A stretch of 37,653 nt of DNA from Chrysochromulina parva. Its lineage: Eukaryota; Haptophyta; Prymnesiales; Chrysochromulinaceae. The translations under genes and the position numbers were made by a program. Each line of letters starts with the position of its first letter. Positions within the stretch are counted from its first letter, which is position 1. The stretch is taken from contig PJAB01000147.1 in NCBI GenBank assembly GCA_002887195.1, positions 1-37,653 of the forward strand, read 5' to 3'. Shown piece by piece: positions 37,552 through 37,653 of this stretch. A model generated the notes under the pieces. That model saw nothing but the letters and a program-made list of their open reading frames with translations, was not told where the DNA came from and searched no databases.

Positions 37552-37653
37552 ATCCGCCGGCACAGCCGGGCTGCAGATACCTCTGCTCGAACAACTGCGC
37601 CTTCTGGGCCTCGAATGGTGTTTGCAACGATGGAGGGCCGGGGTCAGAAGGAG
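36150..37653 (+). CDS. extracellular protein with CUB-like start and bulb-type lectin domain (partial)
   Basis: Open from ATG 36150 to the window edge (501 codons), so the 3' end is missing. Residues 19-36 are a hydrophobic signal (RIIFLVMMVSIVDAQ). Next is a CUB-like stretch (SPNGILSGGWPSNYGNGQAC), then a Pro-rich region. About residues 290-410 are a bulb-type (B-type) mannose-binding lectin domain with QxDxNxVxY sites: QEDGNFAVY, QSDRNLVLY and a degenerate QNDGRLVQF. A long Ser/Pro array (37,386-37,563, SPPP type) follows, as in algal hydroxyproline-rich wall proteins. Then a Cys-rich module (CRYLCSNNCAFWASNGVCND, PGSE) resembles the one at the window's left edge. Residues about 165-280 contain an extra hydrophobic helix (LACLLSTVVFAMAGLVVRLV) and basic sequence that fit poorly; an unseen intron or two separate genes is possible. 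Confidence 0.65.

Noticed and set aside
37084..37627. Gly-rich and Ala-rich minus-strand frames at the right end
   Set aside because: Antisense of the Ser/Pro array in the lectin-like protein.

Overview
The window is nuclear DNA from a GC-rich, photosynthetic, probably flagellated microalga with a red-lineage secondary plastid. A haptophyte fits best; a pelagophyte or similar alga is not excluded. The evidence is a chlorophyll-binding LHC protein whose signal peptide ends in an ASAFAP-like site, a Tic22-type plastid import protein, likely axonemal proteins (CFAP92-like and ERICH2-like), ALG3, strawberry notch, a selenoprotein, and short introns packed with repeats. From memory, introns with ~10-bp strand-asymmetric tandem repeats were reported for Emiliania huxleyi, which agrees with this reading. 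No rRNA, tRNA or CRISPR was recognised.

Layout, left to right: end of a Cys-rich protein (2-118); plastid-targeted unknown (405-1088); Tic22-like (1395-2642); CFAP92-like, 3 exons (2861-6208); patatin-like lipase (6497-7264); fold-back repeat (7522-7688); ERICH2-like acidic protein, 2 exons (8061-8779); 1.4-kb gap; SLC4 anion transporter, 4 exons (10207-12694); LRR protein (13293-14234); ALG3, 2 exons (14314-15982); coiled-coil protein on the minus strand (16783-17973); LHC protein (18196-18936); strawberry notch helicase, 11 exons (19092-25066); thioredoxin-like and unknown proteins (minus, 25874-27432); small two-exon gene (minus, 28081-28720); selenoprotein MsrB with an in-frame UGA and a SECIS element (minus, 28972-29580); PDZ protein (29851-30338); MFS transporter, 2 exons (minus, 30518-32170); protein with two 2OG-Fe(II) oxygenase domains (32427-34571); four-module Cys-rich secreted protein (minus, 35030-35878); lectin-like extracellular protein running off the right end (36150-37653). 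The genes are unrelated housekeeping, plastid, flagellar and surface genes with no operon logic.

Two things stand out. First, the introns record how they formed. Of 20 introns that I could place by reading frame, about 13 carry at one end a copy of the adjoining exon sequence around AG|GT or AG|GC, from a perfect 34-bp copy to badly decayed ones. What lies between the copies is either a shared short core (GCATGCAAGTGCTCACCACG-like, about nine copies in six introns of three genes) or a transcription-strand-locked GATTGCC minisatellite (ten introns of four genes). This looks like an active intron-creating system. Second, the MsrB gene shows all the parts of a selenoprotein: UGA exactly at the catalytic Cys position, 40 further in-frame family-like codons, and a form-II SECIS fold in the 3' UTR.

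All splice models were built by hand from frame, family similarity and splice signals; none has transcript support here.
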